A DNA stretch of 64,000 bases. It comes from Myrica gale. Lineage: Eukaryota; Streptophyta; Magnoliopsida; Fagales; Myricaceae. The stretch covers positions 15,449,001 through 15,513,000 of the forward strand of contig OZ005609.1 in assembly GCA_963930655.1 (NCBI GenBank), written 5' to 3'. The notes under the pieces were generated by a model that worked only from the letters and a program-made list of their open reading frames with translations, made no database searches and was not told the DNA's origin. Of the stretch, positions 21,211 to 33,100 are shown piece after piece (the stretch's first letter is position 1; each line of letters starts with the position of its first letter). The position numbers were made by a program, and so were the translations under genes.

Positions 21211-21796
21211 AATTTGCTTTTAAGTTACTTCTCTACTATATTTTATGGTCTAAAACAAACTCAAAGTTACAACTTGCTCTCTTGTCTAACACAAACTCAA
21301 AGTTACAACTTGCTCTGCCATCCATCTTAAGACATCTCAAGTTACAATACAAAACAATGGCAGCAAGTAAGACCCACGATGCAATCATAGATCTCAATAT
21401 GCGATTTTCCTTGCTCTTTCGTTTTCAAGCTTCATGCTCCATCTTCCTCATCTTCTTGATCAAAGGAAGCAACATTTCTTTCCCAAGAGGACACGTCGAG
21501 GGGTCAAGCCATTAAAAGCAGCCACATGACGAATCCCTCTACAACAAACAACAATTTAATAAACAACGTAGAAAATGTCACAGTAGATATAGTCAACATT
21601 TTAAGAGAATTTGTTGAATTCTAAGAATAGTGTGAATATTTAGGTGATGTTTGAGCTTTATTGGCATGCGTGTAAAAGTTGAAAAAGTGGTATTGATATG
21701 TGTAGAAAAGGTAATATTGAGTTGTATTGGTATGCGTGTAGGAGTAATGTTAGGAGTATAAATTTAAAAAAGTTGGATTCAAATTCTAGAATTTTT

Positions 21797-21882
21797 AGCC
21801 AAACGAACATGCCCTTGCCTACATCCACCCAAAGACTATTGACTTTCTTGGGCTTCATTCACTATTCTCCAAATAGTAAATA
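21797..21882 (-). mobile_element. Copia A-type LTR fragment, first part
   Basis: CTTGCCTACATCCACCCAAA through CTATTCTCCAAATAGTAAATA matches LTR positions 8094-8165 and 10982-11050. It is truncated on its left and is interrupted at 21882 by the gag-only Copia element. The same LTR resumes at 26670. Confidence 0.8.
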
Positions 21883-23131
21883 TGCGAGTCCTAATTTTCA
21901 AGATTAAGGCAACTCAAGAGGGGGGTGAAATGGTTTTCTAAAACTTTTCTGTATTGACCTCCAAAGTTGTGTTTGCAAGAAAAGCCTATTTTAGCACAAG
22001 TATATAATATGCAATAATTGTAAATAAGTGCTAAAGTAAGGAGAAGGGTAAAAGAAGCCTACATCCACCCATCAAGCTCCTTCACCGAGCCTTGAGGTCT
22101 TCCACTATCTTCAACCAATAGCTTACACAAAAGCTTTCGGGTGCTAGTTAACCGTACAAGTGTTTTCCCGGGATCAACACTCAAACCCACCCGAGTGATT
22201 TTTTCTGACTCACCACTCATAACCTCGCCAAGCTTGAGATATACACTCTCAAGATTTCTTTTTTAGTGAACAACCTCACTAAAGGAAACACTTTTTTTGA
22301 TAGGTAGATTGAGGAACAAGACTCTCTGAAAGAGTAGATATAAAAGTGGAAAGCTCTATCTCTTTATTCACACAAAGACAAGGATATGAAAGTGTGTTTT
22401 GTGTGAATGATATGAGAAATACAAAATAAGAAGATTTAGAATATTTCTCAAGTAGTAGAAATGATATGTGGTCGTTGGTTTTTATTTTAGACGAAATGAA
22501 GGTGTATTTATAGGCCACATATGAAAATTAGCCGTTTATAGCCGTTGAAAGTTTTCTTCTAAAAATCGCTACATGAACCGGTCGACCGCTACAAGTTACC
22601 GTTACCCAACGGTCATATTGTCAGAAGCTCAACGACTCTTTTTGTCAAAACCAATCGGTCGACCGCTACACGAGGCGGTCGAAGTACCGGTCGACCGCTT
22701 GAACAGTCGGTCCACCTCCTCAACTTAAGCATGATCCGGTTCTTTTAAAAACAAGGTTTTTGACCACTTTCAAACACCTAATTTATATGACTTCCCATAA
22801 GTATATGAAAGGTTTGGGAGTTTGTTTGGGGAGTTTTGAAACCTATAAAAGAATTTTAATCTTTCAAACAAAACTTAAAACGGTTTATGCACGTTTTGAA
22901 AGATATGCAAGTGCGTGATTCAAATCCTTGTCAAAAGTGAAATAAAGAGTTACAGGGATTATACTCTAAGGTCTTGAATCTTCACTTTGAGCTCCTTGAA
23001 TCTTCTTGTTCTTCTTTCTTCAAGTCTTTGGCTCTTTTATCAGGTCGTCTTTAACTTTGAAGATGTCCACTTTATAAACTTGATTCATTTATAGAAATCA
23101 TCAAAATATCGATTGTGCACAAAAGCCAACA
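21883..23131 (-). mobile_element. 3' LTR of the gag-only Copia element
   Basis: From TGCGAGTCC to GCCAACA on plus. A minus-strand TATAAATA lies at 22505-22512, and the GGTCGACCG cluster (22581-22711) begins about 70 bp upstream of it. It is shorter than its partner by about 47 bp, including loss of the TTTTTGGTGGTTCGGCAAAC block seen at 25560. Confidence 0.85.
22581..22711. repeat. GGTCGACC palindrome cluster (gag-only element LTR)
   Basis: GTCGAC or one-base variants start at 22581, 22658, 22678, 22690 and 22706. 22658/22678 is a 20-bp pair. The equivalent cluster in the other LTR starts at 26194/26214 (20 bp), then 26226 and 26242. Confidence 0.8.
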
Positions 23132-23145
23132 ATCTCCCCCTTTTT

Positions 23146-23919
23146 GATGATGACAATAACTTGATAGTTTTGGGATGACTCTCCCTATCTTTTGCAATTG
23201 GATAAACATTTAAAAATTTGAGACAAAGTATTAGTAATAGCCATTTGGATTCACAAAAAGTAATACAATCAAAACATAATCCAATTCAAAAGGATAATAC
23301 ATAGTCATCAAAACTATTAGCACATTTATCCCCCTTTGTCACATTAAAAAGACAAATGATACATATCTCCCCAAATATGCATTCTAAAAACAAAGGGAAT
23401 CCAAGCATGTAAACATTTAAGAATTCTCCCCCTTTGTCAATCAAAAAGAGAATGCATGGATATAATTTCAAAAGTTCATTTTTCATCCAAAAGAACAAGT
23501 TTGGGTTTTAAATGACAATCTCATTGAAATGATATAAAGGATGTCTAACGGGGACTCAAGAGTCCATCGCTATTCCGATAGTAGCCCACTGAGTGGGTTT
23601 GTACAAACCTCTTTGCTACCAATAACAATTTAAAAGGTCATTCTCAAACAAAAAAGTTTAAGCACCCAAAATCTTATCAAAATTCATGATTTTTGTAAAA
23701 GTTTTAGCTTATAGATAATCCATTTTGATAAATGCGAGAAATATGTCAAATTTGAATACATTTACATTTAATCAACCAACGTTAAAAACATATTTTCAAT
23801 CTAGGATTTAGAAATTACCAAAGGTTTTCCCCTTAGCATTTTTGTCCTCAAATGTTACAATCATTTATTATAGGCAAGTTTCATCCAAGCACCATTTGTT
23901 GCTCCATCCTACAAGAGAA
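23146..23919. other. Non-coding 3' interior of the gag-only element
   Basis: Between the gag stop and the polypurine tract. It contains ATGATGACAATAACTTGATAG-type sequence and AT-rich filler but no reading frame of note. In an autonomous SIRE-like element pol would sit here. Confidence 0.5.
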
Positions 23920-25330
23920 TCAAGAAACTATTTTTGGTACCCAAGCCTTCTTGGGTCCTTCAATGTTAGTTTTGGTTCCTTTTGGAACCCATATATTCTT
24001 GAAAGTCTTGTTCCCAAGCTTCTTTAATGCACAATAAAAAATAAGATGTCCATCTTTGTTGCAAAAATGACATGTTTGAGTAGGTGCATTAAAATATTTA
24101 GTCTTCACAAAATAATTCTTAAAATATTTTTGGTGAATTGAAGGCTTGTAGCCTAAGCCACTTTTGTCAAAGACACATCTTTGACTACTAAGCATGTTTT
24201 TCAAAGTTTTGTTTCCTTTAGTGAACTTCTCAATGATTTTGCTTTGAGAAACAATTTTGTTGTTCAAAGCATCCTTTTCATTTTCAAATTCTAAATCTTT
24301 TTGTTGGAACAAATCATTTTCTAGCTTTAGAGTATCTCGCTCATTTTTCAATAAATCAACTTCTTTTGAGATCAAAATGAGTTTCTTTTTCAATGATGTA
24401 TATTTTGAATCTAGTTTTTCAAATTGACAAAGTAGTTCATCAAAAGCATTTTGAAGTTCAATATATGAAAGTTGAGGTTCACCATCGGAAGAATATACCT
24501 TATCGTCATCCTCATCAGAATCCTCAAATGCCATGTAGCACATGTTGGCTATTTCTTCGTCTTTTTCTTCAGATGAGGAGGATGAGCTTTCATCGTTGGC
24601 ATTCCAAGATGTCTTCTTATATTTAAGGCTTCTCTTCTCTTTATTTCTTTTGAGGAAGTTCTTGAACTTTCTTGTCATTAAGACTATGTCTTCCTCTTTG
24701 TTATCTTTCAATGTTGAAGATTTGAGAGCGATCCTCATCTTTTTCTTGCTACATCTTCATTTTCGAGCATTTAGATCTCATGGGTCATTAAGGATCCAAT
24801 GAACTCATCCAGAGGAAGCTTGGTGAGATCTTTGGCTTCTTGTATGGCGGTCACTTTGGCCTCCTATGCCTTTGGTAGTGACCTAAAGATTTTTCTCACC
24901 AAATCGAAGTTAATATAAGATTTACCAAGTGCACTCCTCTGGTGTACATTTTGAACAACTCATAGTTATGAACAAGCATGTTAATTTTTGACTCTTTGAC
25001 TTGACTTGTTCCTTCATGAGTAATTTCTAACGTATGTCATATATCTCTAGCATTTGAGTAAGATGCAATTCTGTTAAACTCTCTTCTATCTAATGCACAA
25101 TATAAAATGTTCATGGCTCTTGAATCTAGAGAGATTTTCATTTTGTCATTTGCATCATATTCTTTTTCGTTCTTGAGGGTTTCAACCTCTCAAACTTTCT
25201 TTGTGGGAATATGAGAACCATTTAGCATGCATAACCACAAATCATAATCAATTGATTGTAAATATATGTTCATCCTAACTTTTCAATATGCATAATCACT
25301 TCCATTAAAAAATGGTGGTCTAACTCAAGA
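23920..25330 (-). pseudogene. Gag of the gag-only Copia element (N-terminus broken)
   Basis: The C-terminal 272 codons are open (23920-24738). They hold an acidic serine tract (DESSSSSSEEKDEEIANMC), a long heptad-rich coiled coil, the SSQRCVFDKSGLGY block also found in Copia A gag (SSQRCCFNKSGIGY), one CCHC knuckle (CHFCNKDGHLIFYC) and a tail KKAWVPKIVS. Upstream (24740-25330) the capsid domain is recognisable in broken frames (IDYDLWLCMLNGS, NILYCALDRREFNRI, SKINMLVHNYELFKM) with stops. The first knuckle of Copia A gag has no counterpart. It ends in its own stop and no pol follows. Confidence 0.75.
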
Positions 25331-25373
25331 TTTTTAAATCTTGTATAAGAGAGCACCAAGCTCCGATACCAAT

Positions 25374-26669
25374 TGTGAGTCATAGTTTTCAGGATTAAGG
25401 CAACTCAAGAGGGGGGTGAATTGGATTTCTAAAACTTTTCAGTATTGACCACCAAAGTTGTGTTTGCAAGTAAACCCTATTTTAGCACAAATATATAATA
25501 TGCAATAACTGTAAATAAGTGTTAAAGTAAGAAGAAGTGAAGAGAAGCAAATACAATATTTTTTGGTGGTTCGGCAAACCCGCCTACATCCATCCCTCAA
25601 GCTCCTTCACTGAGCCTTGAGGTTTTTGACTATCTTCAACCAATAGATTACACACTAGCTTCCAGGTGCTAGTGAACTGTACAAATGTTTTTCGGGGATC
25701 AACACTCAAACCCACCCAAGTGGTTTTTTCTGGCTCACCACTCATAACCTCGTCAAGCTTAAGATATACACTCTCAAGGCTTCGTTTTTAGTGAACAACC
25801 TCACTAAATGAAACACCTATTTTGATAGGTAGATTGAGGAACAAGACTCTTTGAGAAAGTAGATATAAAAGTGGAAAACTCTATCTCTTTATTCACACAA
25901 TGACAAAGATATGAAAGTGTGTTTTGTGTGAATGATATGAGAAATATAGAATAAGAAGGTTTAAAATATTTTTCAAGTAGTATAAATGATATGTGGTCGT
26001 TGGTTTTTATTTTAGACGAAATGAATGTGTATTTATAGGCCACACATGAAAACTAGCCATTTATAGCCATTGAGAGTTTTCTGCTAAAATGAACCGATCG
26101 ACAGCTACATGAACCGGTCGACCGCTTCAAGTTACCGTTAACCAACAATCATATTGTCAGAATCTCAACGACTCTTTTTGTCAAAACGAACCGGTCGACC
26201 GCTACACGAGGCGGTCAAAGTACTGGTCGACCGCTTGAACAGTCGGCCGACCTCCTCAACTTATGCATGATCCGGTTATTTTAAAAACAAGGTTTTTGAA
26301 ATTTTTAAACACCTAATTTATAAGACTTACTTCCCATAAGTATATGAAGGTTTGAGAGTTTGTTTGGAGTGTTTTGAAACCTATAAAAACATTTTAATCT
26401 TTTAAACAAAACTTAAAATGGTTTATACACGTTTTGAAAGATATGCAAGTGCGTGATTTAAATCCTTGTCAAAAGTGAAATAAAAAGTTACAAGGATTAT
26501 ACCCTAAGGTCTTGAATCTTCACTTTGAGCTCCTTGCATCTTCTTGTTCTTCTTTCTTCAAGTCTTTGGCTCTTTTATCAAGTCGTCTTTGTCTTTGAAG
26601 ATCTCCAATTTATAAACATAATCCATTTATAGAAATCATCAAAATATCGATTGTGCACAAAAGCCAACA
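25374..26669 (-). mobile_element. 5' LTR of the gag-only Copia element
   Basis: From TGTGAGTCA to GCCAACA on plus. A minus-strand TATAAATA lies at 26030-26037, with GGTCGACC motifs just upstream from about 26091 to 26247. A degenerate third copy of this LTR is at 32930-33952 on plus. Confidence 0.85.
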
Positions 26670-27641
26670 AAATACACCTTACCTTCCGAGGTGCTAAGGA
26701 ACCTTTACAAAACATTTTGTGAGTTCACGCTACAACTCTTTTCACAAATCCCAAAGCCCAAGGGATTTATTCTATTCTCACAAGTAAGACTAAGTGTTTG
26801 TCTAACACTTAAGTGGTTCTCAAAATGTGGGGTACAAAGGAATAACAAATAATGACTCTTTAAATCGAATAAGCAAGTGAAAAGCACAAAACGTGTGAAA
26901 TGACTCTCTAAGCTGAATCAACAACTGAAAAGCTCAAAAGTGTGCAAGAATACAAGATTTTTGAGGAAAAGCTGAAGTTTGACAGGTAGTAGCACAAGCT
27001 CTCTTGGTAAGTGAGTTCTTCTCTCTTCTTCAAAGCACTTTCTCTCTCTAGAAGTTAGGGCAAAGAGTAATTGCAAGTGTAATCGCACGATGGTTGTCTT
27101 TATCTCTCTATCTATTTATATTTATACCCATTTTAACTTCAACAATCTTCAAGTATCTTTATTGTACCGTTGGAGGGGTTTAAATGACTTTTTGAATCAT
27201 TTTAAATGAGCTGACGACGTTCCAAGATTTATACAAAATCGTAATATGTGTCGACACATGGTCAGCATGTGTGGACACTTCAAAAATTGGTCTGAAAATG
27301 TGTTCTTGGCAGACAGTGCAATGTGTCGACACCATGAAACTTGGTCTGAATTTTTGCTTTCTGGTGTCAGTGTAATGTGTCGACACTAGCTTTCAATGTG
27401 TCGACACCATGAATTCAGCATTCTGGAGTAAATGCAATATGTCGACACTTATAAGTGCTGGAGAGAAAAATCAGCATCTTGAAAGCGTCCAATCCATTCC
27501 AAAACTTATGAAAAATTTATCTTATCAACTTGTGTAATGGTGTTCAAGTACACTCAAAAATAATTTAGTGAAATAATCTCAATCTTTTGGAATTCATCAA
27601 AATCAATTATGGATTGTTTGCAAAATAACCTTGGGCTAACA
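26670..27641 (-). mobile_element. Copia A-type LTR fragment, second part
   Basis: Continues the fragment at 21797-21882 after the gag-only insertion: AAATACACCTTACCTTCC, then a TATAAATA at 27113-27120 (minus), then a decayed GTCGAC array, ending GGGCTAACA at 27641. Pair spacing of 21 bp persists at 27250/27271 and 27379/27400, with single cores at 27325 and 27441. Confidence 0.85.
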
Positions 27642-27771
27642 GGACAGATGGACTACATTTTATCTGAATATGTGACCACATGGACTGATTTGTAGAAAGT
27701 GATATCCAATGGACTATTTTGTCACAACGAAATACCACAAGGACCCTTGGTGTAATTAAGCCATAAATTTT

Positions 27772-29705
27772 CACCATCTACGCAAAATAAACCACAGGGA
27801 CTTAAGTACTGTTCACAATATGAATATGAAAACCACAGGGACGATTACATCAGCAAACCATAAACAAACTTCATCTAACGACAATAACAAAAACAAAAGC
27901 CAGAGAGGTGCGGGGGAGAGAGAGAGAGAGATTGAGAAAAGAGAGAGGGAGAAAGAGACAGAGACAGAAAGGTGAGAGAGAGAAAGAGGAGAGAGGGAGA
28001 GGGAGACATAGTGATTTTTTAAAATTCTCTCTCCCACTCTAACAAATTAACAATTTCCTAATTTACATATAAAACTATTCTAACAAATTAACAATTTCTT
28101 AATTTATATCTAAAGTCAATTTCAAAATCAAAGAAGACAACTCAACAGAATTAATTTTGAATAAAAAAATCACCTAAAAATTCTCTCTCTTAATTTGCAT
28201 TTAAAGAAAGGTGAAGAGAGACAGAGGAGAGGGCGAGCATGAAGAGGGGTAATGGGAGTGAGAAAAAAAGAGAGAGGGGGAAGAGAATAGAAAAATAAGC
28301 ATGACTCCTAAAAATTATCTCCCTATCACTTCAACAAATTAACAATTTCCAAATTTGCATGTAAATTCAAATTCAAAAATTCTCTATTAATTTGCATTTA
28401 AATCCTTTTTATTTCGTAATTGATATATTTTGAAAATCATTAATGAGAATTTTATTTCATTAACCTTAATGAGTTCTTTATTTCTTCAAGCATATTATTT
28501 TGTAATTGATCAGTATGAATTTGGAAATTTAGAACTTTCATTTAGTAAGTGATCCTAATATATTTATAAAGATATGAGCTATTTTAACATTAGGATTATA
28601 GAAGATTTTAAAGTAGGAAATTTTAAACATTAATTTAGCTTGTTTTCTCTCCTTCTCTATTGTTCTCCCTCTTTCTCTCCTCCTCAATCCTCACGTAACT
28701 TTCGATATTTCACCCTCCTCCCTCTCTCTCTCTCACTCACAGACTTACGCACGCCTCTCTCTCATCACAATCACTCACTTTCGTTCTCTGCTTCTCTCTC
28801 TCTCCTTCAACTCTCATCTCTGTCTCTCCCTCTCCCTTTCACAGCTGCTCTACCTCCCACAGTTGTCGCTTGCCGCCGCCTGCCCCCTAGAACAATTGCT
28901 CAGCCTCTCTCTCCCTCTCAGTCTCTCTCTGCCTAAATGGCCAAATGGCCCAAAAAAGGCCCAGCGGTGGGCGGTTAACCACTACCACCACGGCAGGACA
29001 CCAATAACCAGTATTACTAGTATCGGTACCGGTGGGAAAATTTTCATCACCGCCGATGCACATCCCTAATCAACATCAATATACACTTTGAATAAACATC
29101 GCGTAACTAATATAGAGTTTGACAAACTGAAATTATATTAAAATTTTGGCCGTTTTCAAATTTTTGATTTTCAAACACACTTACGTGTGAAATTTTATAA
29201 ACCATTCATAACTTTTGATCTGTATTGTCCCTCAAAAAAGTATGTGAAATGCTCACTTTAACCTCAGTCTTTCGAATTTTTTGAACTGTTGCCAAGGGTC
29301 TTTCCGTCCCTTACAAACTCGTTGGGTCCCATGTTGCCAACGGCAAAAAAAAATCAAAATAAATTTACAAACTTGCACGTCAACATCAATATGAGCACAT
29401 CATTCACAGAGGTGAAAACTTACCAAATGCTTCTCTACTGTTCAGACTGCAACTGCCAACACTGACACTAGCACAGTACTCGCAGTTTGTTACAGAAAGA
29501 ATGGCAATTTGCAGTTCATGGACAAGCCAGTGTTTGCACGCCCAGATTGTTTTTTCTTTTCTAATTTTGAAAAAAAAAAACACATCCTTTACACACATCC
29601 CAAAATAACAATCATCTCAAAATTTCAACATTTATTCAATAGCACTTCAAAATTTTATCCCTTTTCACCAACTTCAATACCACCTTTACGTTAATACCAA
29701 CAATA
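27772..29705. other. Gene-free region with purine/pyrimidine tracts
   Basis: Holds GA-rich (27905-28015 and 28210-28290) and CT-rich (28640-28930) low-complexity tracts. A GC-richer block at 28930-29068 ends in CATCCCTA, resembling the end of an hAT transposon (TAGGGATG inward), but I found no matching left end. No convincing coding sequence; the small ORFs follow the low-complexity tracts. Confidence 0.5.
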
Positions 29706-30104
29706 AAATTTTGAGGGGTAAAGTCATAGTTAGCCCAGTAAGTATGAGCAAAACTCAATTTAGCCCTGTAACTTTCAAAACGACGATTTAAGACCCTTAA
29801 CTTTTGAAATTCATCTATTCATGCACCCATCCAAATTAGGCGTTAAGTCCAAAGAAAAATCATGCAAAATGACTGACATGCCCCTCCAAGACTTAATTTT
29901 AAAAAATAAATATAAATAATAAAAACTTTAGAAATAAATTAAAAATGAATAGATTATTGAAATAGAGTTTCATTAGTTTTATTTAAATAATATTACTTTT
30001 TTAAAAATATCATTTTTTATTTTTAAAAAAAAATTCATGATTTTCCATCTAATTTAACGTTTGATTTGGACGTGGGAGCGTGAATTGATGAGTTTCAAAA
30101 GTTA

Positions 30105-33100
30105 TGTAACACCCCTCTTTATTTTCAGTTGTTTGACATATTTAAAAACTAGTATAATATGCTATTTGGAGTTTTCGAGTCTAAATTATTACTGTCTTAA
30201 GCTGCCATGATTTTTAACCTGCTTGAATATTTTAATTCTCTTATTATTCAAGTAATTGTTTGCATTTGTTTGCATATTATTTCTTTATGAGCTTCATATT
30301 TGCTATTAATTTATTTACTTGCAGTAGAGGATTTAATTCTATTAGAAGTCTTTTCAATGCATCTTCCTATAATTTTATTTTTTCGCCTTAATGTTCTCAT
30401 TATTTGGCATATTTAATTATCTTTGTATACCCTTCAATTTTTTTAGCTTATAGCTGAATATAAGGTAAGATATATCCTCTCTTGTTTTATAACTATAAAT
30501 TACATTTGTCTTCATCTTATGTCTTGTTAAACATATTAAGCTTATTTGTTTTATAAATATAAATTGCATTTGTTTTCATCTTTTGACATGACATTAGGAG
30601 TTATTACTAAAGAGTCGGTCAAATGAGATTTATCTCTTGCTTTCTATTTATTTTTAGGGGTAACCGGATATATTAGGCTCTCCATGCACATGCTTTTCAT
30701 CTTCCCATTTGTGTCAAAATATCTTAGCCATATGTTATCTACACTTTTATATTTAATGCATCTTATCTTTTGTTATATTTTTTTATCCTTGGTTGCTTTT
30801 ACACGTCTTAGCCGAGTATATGGAGCTTGCCATTGGCTCCTTTGTTGACTTAGTGACATGCAAGAAGACGTAGGAGCTGGAGAATTTCGGTGGCTGCTTG
30901 TGTGTGGGTGCAACTTGTTGTGTAGAGTTAACCGAATGAGTAAGAGAGAGATAGTGAAATGGGCGGAGAGTAACGTGAGACACCAACTGACCCAAAGGTG
31001 AAAAAGTGAACCTGACCAAAAGAGAATTGCCGCATGATTTAACCAATGAAGATAGGCGTTACTAACAAGGCTCCCCAACACCTTGTTCCCTTCTTCTACG
31101 CCATCCTTCACCCTCCCCATTTTCTTTGTTTTTGTTTCCCTTGTCACTCACGCACACAAACAAGAAAGGAGGGAACGCTGAAGCCGAAGGGAAGAAGAGA
31201 AATCGTGTGATAGAGAGAGGGAGGGGAGAAACAGCACCTGAGAAAGGGAGGGAGAGAGAGAGGAAGATGCTGAGAATAGAAAGAAGAAGGAAATCAAGAA
31301 GAAAAGAGGTGAGAGGATTAGAAACTCAAATTTGGCATGGTTGAAGATTACCCGTGTGCTTTGAGTTGGATTTTTGCTGATTTAAGTTCTGTTGGTGCTA
31401 TGTGTTGCTTGCATGTTGAATTTGAGCATAGGTGAGATGCAAATGGTATTTTTTTGATGTGCCTTAGATGTTGATGAAAAGTCTAAGAGAAAAAGGAAGA
31501 GAAGGAAAGCCTGCAACCGAGTCTAGGTAAGGGATAGATGTTGATGATTTTTGGTGGGAAGAAAATAGGTTGTAGTCATGTTTGCTTGTGAAATAGCTCA
31601 CTGTCATTCTTGATCACTACAAAAACGGTGCAGCTCTTGTGTTTTTTATGAGTTCTTCCTCATTTGTGGGTTGCGTGTTGATGATCGTATTAGAGGTTGA
31701 TGATTTCTGAAAGTTTATTACATATTGTATAAATGAAAAGTGAGAAATAGGGGTTGTTGTGTAATCGGTGAGAAAGGGGATTTTACATGTTTGTAAGCCA
31801 TGGTCAGTGACCTAAATAGCTTCAAAGAAAGACCAAAGGCCACGGATATGCCAAAGACGAAGGATGAGTTACATGCATGCAATGGCTCTGATGGTTTTCT
31901 CTTTTGCATGTCTTTCTTTTTATGAATCCTTTATGATTTTGCACATCATGAACTTAAGATTGTAAAATTGGCAAAAGAAAGACTTGGGACAAAAGAGAGT
32001 CACGGCGGTGCCCTATGAGAAGCTTTATTTTAGTTTAAATGATTTTAAATGGGTTAGTAAGTGGTATTGAGCTACATGCATGGATATCGGTGATTTTGGA
32101 AAGGAAATGGGAAATCAAAGCCACGAGAAGTGTTGTTGGGTTGCTGATCTTCATACCAAATGCATTTTGTAATTATTGTTGGTTTATTGACTTGTTAGTA
32201 CACATTCTATTGTAGTTAAATACAAAAGTACTAAAGCATGCAAACATTTCTCTAAGTCATAGAACACCCGAATACATCGGTAAGCATAACATGTAAATAT
32301 ATGTCACATCTGGACACAAAAACTTCCAGATATGATGTTTAGGAGTCATAAGTTGTACTATAAAAATTTCAGGGAGAAACGATGTGTACAAGAGGTCAAA
32401 ATGACCAAAAAGGCCATCAGGGCAGTTTCGGGATTTCTCTAAAAATTAGGGGTAAAAACATCCAAACGTAAAATATGGGCCTTTGGCAGTGTTAAACATT
32501 GTTTAGAAGTTCTAGGGTAAAAATTTGGACCCAAGAACAATTAAATTTGAGGCCCAAATCACAAGGCCTCATTAAGGGCCATAATGGGCCCATTAAGCAT
32601 TTATTCATCAAAATGAAATAAAAATTGGGTTTTAAACAAGGAGGCCCAGATATGATCAGATTGAGCACTCCATTATAAGGCCCAATAGGCCCAACCTCTT
32701 GTAGATTAAGAGAGGATAATTTAAGTAAAACTTAATTTAATAATTAATAGTTAATTACTAAACAACACTACTAAATATTAACTAATTGACTATGTAGTTT
32801 AGTACCGTGTTAATTATTTGTCTTAATTGAACGAATGATATTAAATATTAACCTTAGTCCTGAGTTAAATTTCCTCTTTAATGTTCTATTTAAGTTCAAA
32901 TGCATTTAATGTTCTATTTAAGTTCAAATTGTTGGTTTTTGTGCACAATCGAGATTTTGATGATTTCAATAAATGGATGAGTTTACAAAATGGACATCTT
33001 CAAAGACCAAAGACAACTTGACGAAAAGAGTCAAACCTTGAAGAAAAAGGAACAAGAAGATGCAAGGAGCTTAAAGTGAAGATTCAAGACCTTAGGGTAT

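Larger units (their letters stand above)
21883..26669 (-). mobile_element. Gag-only (TR-GAG-like) non-autonomous Copia element
   Basis: It has two LTRs, 21883-23131 (1249 bp) and 25374-26669 (1296 bp), and a perfect duplication AAATA (21878-21882 and 26670-26674). The interior is only 2.24 kb. Read on minus it has a primer-binding site (TGGTATCGGAGC, 25360-25371), a degenerate gag and a polypurine tract AAAAAGGGGGAGAT next to the 3' LTR (23132-23145). There is no protease, integrase, RT or RNase H. The LTRs differ at several percent of positions by eye, so this is an older insertion. It presumably depended on proteins of a SIRE-like partner. The structure fits the TR-GAG class. Confidence 0.85.
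19543..27762. mobile_element. Mutator-like element enlarged by nested LTR elements
   Basis: TIRs start GGCTTAATTACACCAAGGGT on the left and end with its inverted copy on the right. They match over about 95 bp with roughly ten differences. A perfect 9-bp duplication ATAAATTTT flanks them (19534-19542 and 27763-27771). A MuDR-type transposase N-terminal relic lies near 20860-21200. The right half is filled by a Copia A-type LTR fragment (21797-21882 and 26670-27641), itself interrupted by a gag-only Copia element (21883-26669). Removing these leaves about 2.4 kb, so transposase catalytic sequence was already missing. Confidence 0.85.

Noticed and set aside
28640..28936. Plus ORF rich in Ser and Leu
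   Set aside because: A TCTC-type pyrimidine tract with no domain, and no supporting splice or start context.
28930..29068. End of an hAT transposon (TAGGGATG inward)
   Set aside because: No matching left terminus or 8-bp duplication could be found, so it is mentioned only in the spacer entry.
30773..31344. Possible gene in the Gypsy solo LTR
   Set aside because: The ORFs cover purine-rich LTR sequence on both strands and show no domain. The LTR boundaries with AGTTA duplications explain the region.
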